Assembly: GCA_032433765.1 (NCBI GenBank)
Contig: JAVIAB010000139.1
Coordinates: 40,904,075 to 40,968,074 of the forward strand
Direction: 5' to 3'
DNA: 64,000 nucleotides
Source of the DNA: Megaustenia siamemsis
Lineage: Eukaryota > Mollusca > Gastropoda > Stylommatophora > Ariophantidae
Shown here piece by piece: positions 57,921 to 64,000 of this stretch. Position numbers and translations under genes: made by a program. Each line of letters begins with the position of its first letter. Position 1 is the stretch's first letter. The notes beneath the pieces were generated by a model that was not told the origin of the DNA, searched no databases, and was given only the letters and a program-made list of their open reading frames with translations.

Positions 57921-59519
57921 TCTATTCGTGGAATCAGTTTCATTGCAGTCGCGACATCCTCATATCACCTCAACCTCCCGACCCAGCATTTCTCCAAGCA
58001 AACGCAGACTGATTGTGCATGTCAGGCTTTGATTGTCTTTATACCTGCGTTTCCCACTAAGCATTCCGGATCCAACATACCTCTTTTCCTCCTCTAGATA
58101 TCAACAATCTCTCAATATATGCACCTTTTTCCCAATTCCCCTCATCTTCTCTTAAGGAATAAAGAACACACTTGGCGACGTTCTTCATATACCATATCTT
58201 GAAGCAAACATACTCTGTTAGGGACATTAGATACAAACCCTGGTAAGAACAACTCTGTGCTCTAGTAAGAAAGCTTTATTAGGGAAGACAATTTTGACTA
58301 CAAGTATCTACTGCCTTCGAGGAAGGCCAAGGAAATACAAAATCTAGAGAAGAAGTTTCGAGCAAAGACGTGCTAATGACTGATGCACTGGGCTACAATG
58401 TGCATAAGGCAACTTACACTGCTAATAAACGTGTTGAAGAGAAAACAGGTGGAAGAAGTAACTCATCTAATGGGCACAAACTAAACTCTGCATGGAGTGT
58501 AGCTCCATTGTTGTTGTTATGGGTGTAGGGGCCTGTGAGCTGACTCCCTTCGGTCCTGTGCCAAGTAATGATATCTGCAAGTATTTCAGAGTTCCCTTGC
58601 AGTTCCGCTGTAAAAATAGTCTCACGATACTCCACTAAACTTAGACGAACTCAACATTGACAAACACTTGATAGCAGCAAGCCCCAAACAGTGGTAGCGT
58701 AATCCGCTTGTTTAATTAATCGGTATTCTATTGTCTCCGGAGTGACGAGCGTTTGACAGAAACTGTTTGTTTCTGCGAGCTCTGAATCAAAAGGAGACCG
58801 CTCTGTTACTAACAAAACTGCTTCAGGAAAAGCTTGTGAGGTCATGTAGCTGGACCATCCTTCGTACTCACAAACAAATTGCTGCAGAAATAAATTTGCT
58901 CAACGACCTTGAAGTCCTGGACGTTTAACTTCATCAAAGTAAAGCTGTTTTTCCCAAGTTACTTTGCAGATTTCGAATGCTCAAAGTCTGAAGTAAAGGG
59001 GGACATAGTCTTAGCTATAGGTTAAAACATTCGAATATATTTGTCTCCTGTCATACCAAGTCGTTGATTGATCGTTACTGGTTATGAGTTTTCTTCAGTT
59101 CATGAATTGTTTTTTTCTTGATTTCTTGTCAGACATTACAATTTTGTTTAAATGGCGTAGATGTCTCGCTAGTTTAGGACAAGCCGTGATATCTGCGTCT
59201 TTCAACCCAAAATATCCGTCTTCGGAACGATATTTGTTGTTATCGTTTTGCCTTCCCTTTTCAATCCCTATTAACATGGCCAGACTATTATGCTTTCTGC
59301 TGGGAGATGTAGTAGGGTCTGGATCAGTGTTATTTGCCTATATTGACGCAGTCAGTCAGCTGTGAGTCGCTCTCAGTCCCTGTGTTGGTGGGCGCCTTGA
59401 AACTCTTTTCCTATGTCAAGATGCTTCACGCTATAGACTAACTTGCTATGTTCAGCCCGGAATGCATCAAGAGTGACCATTATCAACAACTATATTCTTG
59501 ATGAATAATGAGACTTAAC
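57921..59519. other. About 1.6 kb of unique-looking DNA with unassigned ORFs
   Basis: Minus-strand frames at 58414-58635 and 58651-58845 and overlapping frames on both strands at 59084-59365 are varied in composition. They include CPKLARHLRHLNKIVMSDKK on the minus strand. None shows a recognised domain or clear splice boundaries. This is the longest non-repetitive stretch in the last 10 kb. Confidence 0.35.
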
Positions 59520-60915
59520 AACAGATGATCTTCAATTTCACCTAACCCGGGGAGTCTCTGGGCACAAACAACAGATATTATCCACTTTCTCCACAACACA
59601 AGATCTTCTATTTCACCAAACTCCGGAGTCCTTGGGGCACAATAGACAGGCTTTATCAACTTTCTCCACAACAGAGGATCTTCTATTTCCCAAATTCATG
59701 GGAGTCCTTGGGGAACAATAGACAGACTTTATCAACTTTCTCCACAACAGAGGATCTTCTATTTCCCAAAATCATGGGAGTTCTTGGGGCACAATAGACA
59801 GGCTTTATCAACTTTCTCCACAACAGAGGATCTTCTATTTCCCAAAATCATGGGAGTCCTTGGGGAACAATAGACAGACTTTATCAACTTTCTCCACAAC
59901 AGAGGATCTTCTATTTCCCCCCCAAATCATGGGAGTCCTTGGGGCACAATAGATAGACTTTATCAACTTTCTCCACAACAGAGGATCTTCTATTTCCCAA
60001 AATCATGGGAGTCCTTGGGGCACAATAGATAGACTTTATCAACTTTCTCCACAACAGAGGATCTTCTATTTCCCAAAATCATGGTAGTCCTTGGGGCACA
60101 ATAGACAGGCTTTATCAACTTTCTCCACAACAGAGGATCTTCTATTTCCAAAATCATGGGAGTCCTTGGGGAACAATAGACAAACCTTATCAACTTTCTC
60201 CACAACAGAGGATCTTCTATTTCCCAAAATCATGGGAGTCCTTGGGGCACAATAGATAGACTTTATCAACTTTCTCCACAACAGAGGATCTTCTATTTCC
60301 CAAAATCATGGGAGTCCCTGGGGCACAATAGACAGGCTTTATCAACTTTCTCCACAACAGAGGATCTTCTATTTCCCAAAATCATGGGAGTTCTTGGGGC
60401 ACAATAGACAGGCTTTATCAACTTTCTCCACAACAGAGGATCTTCTATTTCCCAAAATCATGGGAGTCCTTGAGGCACAATAGACAGACTTTATCAACTT
60501 TCTCCACAACAGAGGATCTTCTATTTCCCAAATCAAGGGAGTCCTTGGGGAACAATAGACAGACTTTATCAACTTTCTCCACAACAGAGGATCTTCTATT
60601 TCCCCCAAATCATGGGAGTCCTTGGGGAACAATAGATTAGACTTTATAACTTTCTCCACAACAGAGGATCTTCTATTTCCCAAAATCATGGGAGTCCTTG
60701 GGGCACAATAGACAGACTTTATCAACTTTCTCCACAACAGAGGATCTTCTATTTCACCAAACCCTGGAGTCCTTGGGGCGCAATAGACAGGCTTGATCAA
60801 CTTTTTCGACAATAGAAGACTTCTATTTCCTCAAACCCGGTGAGTCCTTGGGGCACAATAGACAGACTTTATAAACTTTCTTCACAATAGAGGATCTTTT
60901 ATTTCCCCAAACCCG
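59520..60915. repeat. About 76-bp tandem array, about 18 copies
   Basis: The unit runs tttatcaactttctccacaa, cagaggatcttctatttccc, aaaatcatgggagtccttgg, ggcacaatagacagac. Indels at the c-run (two to five c) shift the register between units. Outer units are more diverged than inner ones, as expected for unequal exchange. Confidence 0.95.
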
Positions 60916-61126
60916 GTGTGTCGGACCCCTTATGGCTCATGCCTTGTCGCGAGGGGCCCAGGAGGGGGCGCTAAAATAGATTTTGTCCCCGGGCGCTGAA
61001 ATTCCTAGCTACACCTCTGGGTAAGAAAATCAAAAGTGAAAATCATGACCGGAATCTAGTAGTAGACTCTCACACATTAAAATGTATGAGAGTTATAATA
61101 GTATTATGTGAGGGTACCGACGTTAA
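60916..61126. other. Short GC-rich dispersed-repeat-like segment
   Basis: The words gccttgtcgcgaggggccca and gtccccgggcgctgaaattc, ending agctacacctctgggt, resemble a kind of GC-rich interspersed repeat end. No second copy is in the window. Confidence 0.3.
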
Positions 61127-62034
61127 ATGCATCGAATGTATCAGCAAATGGATCAGCAAATGTATCGACAAATATATCAGCAATTGTATCAGCAAATGGA
61201 TCAGCAGATGTATCAGCAAATGGATCAGCAAATGGATCAGCAATTGTATCAGCAAATGTATGAGCAATTGTATCAGCAAATGTATGAGCAATTGTATCAG
61301 CAATTGTATCAGCAAATGGATCAGCAAATGTATCAAAAAATGGATCAGGAGATGGATCAGCAAATTTATCAGCAAATGGATCAGCAATTGTATCAGCAAA
61401 TGTATCAGCAAATGGATCAGCAAATGGTTCAGCAGATGTATCAGCAATTGTATCAGCAAATGTATCAACAAATGTTTCAGCAAATGGTTCAGCAGATGTA
61501 TCAGCAAATGTATCAGCAAATGTATCAGCAAATGGATCAGCAGATGTATCAGCAATTGTATCAGCAAATGTATCAGCAAATGGATCCGCAAATGGATCAG
61601 CAGTTGTATCAGCAATTGTGTCAGCAAATGTATCAGCAAATGGATCTGCAAATGTATCAGCAAATGGATCAGCAGATGTATCATCAGATGTATCAGCAAT
61701 TGTATCAGCATATGTATCAGCAAATGGATCAGCAATTATATCAGTAAATGTGTCAGCAATTATATCAGCAATTGTATCAGCAAATGTATTAGCAAATGTA
61801 TCAGCAAATGGATCAGCAATTGTATCAGCAAATGTATCAGCAAATGTATCATCAAATGTATCAGCAAATGTATTAGCAAATGCATCAGCAAATGTATCCA
61901 CAAATGTATCAGCAAATGGATCAGCAAATGTATCCACAAATGTATTAGCAAATGGATCAGCAAATGTATCAGCAAATGTATCCAGAAATGTATCAGCAAA
62001 TGTATCCACAAATGGATCAGCAAATGGATCAGCA
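61127..62034. repeat. 12-bp tandem array, about 75 copies
   Basis: Units are variants of gtatcagcaaat (ggatcagcaaat, gtatcagcaatt, gtatccacaaat). A 12-bp period without stop words leaves several frames open on both strands, up to 324 and 342 codons. On the plus strand they read as QQMYQQMD, SANV or ISKC repeats; on the minus strand as ADTFADPF or LIHLLIHL. I take them as artefacts unless transcripts show otherwise. Confidence 0.95.
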
Positions 62035-62824
62035 AAGCCAGAAAGCTTTTTCAGATCTAAACAACGTTTAAGATATCTCACGTACAATACAATATTCAAA
62101 ATAAAGATATAAAAGTACCTGCCTATTTTCAATGATTTAAAATGTAAAATGTTTCTTTAATGCTCAGATCACTCACTCGATTCTTCAACCACTGGGATTG
62201 GTTATGAGACGAACGTCTGCAACAAACAATCTTGTTTCTCTATCTGCATTTCCCGCTTGTCTGAGACTAACGAAATCAAAGCATTCCCTTCCTTGATATT
62301 GTCTTTCCATGTTTTATTGTCACTTCCCACTCACAGTTTCCTGCAATATTGTTTCAACCATCCATGATGAACGAGACACGTGACCTGCACAGCCTCAGAT
62401 ACTGTCTCCTCACACTGTCACACCCTAACATTCTCATGATAAATTAATCGTAACAAAGCATCTTAATCTCCAGAAAATGAGTCATTTAAGCTGAAAATAA
62501 GTGTAACTTACAATTTGTCATTCGTGTTGCCATATGCCTCCGTAAGCAGCTTACACGGGAGATTAGCCTGCAGGTTCAAATTGCAGTTGTGCTTAATTTC
62601 ATGTTGCTTGTCATAGGCTATTAACCTCGTTTTGGTAGTGAACGCTTTACTGAAGAAAAAACACAGTCGTTATTGTTTGTGTCAGGCTGACCCGCAGTCA
62701 GAAAAAGTTTTCTTATACAAGACAATACACTTGTTAATTAAGTACTTTAGATAAGAGCAAACAACATATAGGATTTTCTGTTTGTGGTAACAAACAATGC
62801 AGTTTTTGCAATGATGTCTTCTTC
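62035..62824. other. No gene recognised
   Basis: No recognisable domain or repeat. Confidence 0.4.
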
Positions 62825-63061
62825 TTAGTGTTCAACTGAATAGAGGGCGTAGTTGCGTTGTATTGCAAGTTTACGGCAAAGCCGCGATAACTCTTGACGT
62901 TCGGCCCGATTAATATTTTTTTGGTCTTGGAAGATTTTTGCTAAAAAATTTTGCCCGGATACCAACCATTTTGGCCTACTTTTTTCCACTTTTAACTTCC
63001 AAAAATCAAGAGCTTTTTCTTTAACGTGTGCGAGTGCACAAGGAACTTCTATTTTTCGCAT
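62825..63061 (-). CDS. Unrecognised minus-strand ORF, 78 codons
   Basis: ATG-started frame with a basic, helical composition: MRKIEVPCALAHVKEKALDF, then RPKWLVSGQNFLAKIF and ERQELSRLCRKLAIQ. The KALDFWK...SGQNFLAKIF pattern is faintly like a CENP-B/pogo-type DNA-binding segment, but too weakly to assign. The 49-bp array begins directly upstream of its ATG. Confidence 0.25.
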   Translation of the reverse strand: MRKIEVPCALAHVKEKALDFWKLKVEKSRPKWLVSGQNFLAKIFQDQKNINRAERQELSRLCRKLAIQRNYALYSVEH

Positions 63062-63069
63062 TTATCCGA

Positions 63070-64000
63070 GAGAGCTTGACATCAAATCTCACTCCCTAGA
63101 GACCAGGGGAGTGTGAAGCCACGATTGACATCAAATCTCACTTCCTAGAGACCAGGGGAAGGTTAAGCCACGATTGACATCAAATCTCACTTCCTAGAGA
63201 CCAAGGGAGGATAAAGCCACGATTGACATCAAATCTCACTTCCTAGAGACCAAGGGAGGATAAAGCCACGATTGACATCAAATCTCACTTCCTAGAGACC
63301 AATGGAGGATAAAGCCACGATTGACATCAAATCTCACTTCCTAGAGACCAAGGGAGGATAAAGCCACGATTGACATCAAATCTCACTTCCTAGAGACCAA
63401 GGGAGGATAAAGCCACGATTGACATCAAATCTCACTCCCTAGAGACCAGGGGAAGGTTAAGCCACGATTGACATCAAATCTCACTCCCTAGAGACCAGGG
63501 GAAGGTTAAGCCACGATTGACATCAAATCTCACTTCCTAGAGACCAAGGGAGGATAAAGCCACGATTGACATCAAATCTCACTTCCTAGAGACCAGGGGA
63601 AGGTTAAGCCACGATTGACATCAAATCTCACTTCCTAGAGACCAGGGGAGGATAAAGCCACGATTGACATCAAATCTCACTTCCTAGAGACCAGGGAGGG
63701 TAAAGCCACAATTGACATCAAATCTCAATTCCTAGAGACCAGGGGAAGGTTAAGCCACGATTGACATCAAATCTCACTTCCTAGAGACCAAGGGAGGATA
63801 AAGCCACGATTGACATCAAATCTCACTCCCTAGAGACCAGGGGAGGATAAAGCCACGATTGACATCAAATCTCACTCCCTAGAGACCAGAGGAGGGTAAA
63901 GCCACGACTGACATAAAATCTTACTCCCTAGAGACCAGGGGAAGGTTAAGCCACGATTGACATCAAATCTTACTCTCTAGAGACCAGGGGAAGGTTAAGC
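63070..64000. repeat. 49-bp tandem array, about 19 copies, continues past window
   Basis: The unit is gattgacatcaaatctcact, then tcctagagaccaagggagga, then taaagccac. Two sub-types (agggaggataaagcc and ggggaaggttaagcc) intermix. The array runs to the last base. Confidence 0.97.

Overview
This window looks like AT-rich, repeat-saturated animal nuclear DNA. It has spliceosomal exon signals, tRNA-derived SINEs, degenerate APE-type non-LTR retrotransposons (LINEs), a Tc1/mariner-like transposon and about sixteen unrelated tandem-repeat arrays. It has no bacterial-style operons, CRISPR arrays or intact long genes. A lophotrochozoan, perhaps a gastropod mollusc, is my best guess from the mix of repeats. 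That is inference only.

The only host-gene signal I trust moderately is a pair of phase-compatible exons on the + strand (550-645 and 15229-15292). Spliced together they encode the first half of an EH (Eps15-homology) domain. The intervening intron of 14.6 kb is packed with mobile DNA. The second exon is partly duplicated and sits right after an AAT/AATCAT microsatellite. The rest of the EH domain was not found. A possible terminal exon of unknown identity lies at 46740-46897.

Layout. 0-7.7 kb: a 20-bp array at the window edge, hairpin MITE-like repeats, and a LINE fragment split by two SINEs. 7.9-14.7 kb: one degenerate LINE copy (endonuclease to reverse transcriptase) that contains a 40-bp array grown from its endonuclease sequence, a 2.4-kb DDE transposon, a 68-bp array grown from its reverse-transcriptase sequence, and a fragment of a second LINE. 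15.4-20.5 kb: LINE tails, an RNase H LINE fragment, a 39-bp array and a dimeric SINE. 21.4-31.2 kb: the most unusual locus. An open reading frame is split by a LINE copy (12-bp target duplication), and that LINE is split by an 8.8-kb head-to-head palindromic element (8-bp target duplication). Each arm of the palindrome carries a degenerate zinc-finger plus protein-primed-type family B DNA polymerase gene. 32-40 kb: SINEs, including a two-headed composite one, and a 22-bp satellite with 44-bp higher-order structure. 40-64 kb: LINE fragments separated by microsatellites (GAT-rich, ATATT, CA) and minisatellites (23, 22, 84, 35, about 76, 12 and 49 bp units).

No gene in the window appears able to make a functional full-length protein. 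The biology here is mobile-element nesting, seeding of tandem repeats inside mobile-element coding sequence, and a polymerase-bearing palindromic element that may be a previously undescribed type.
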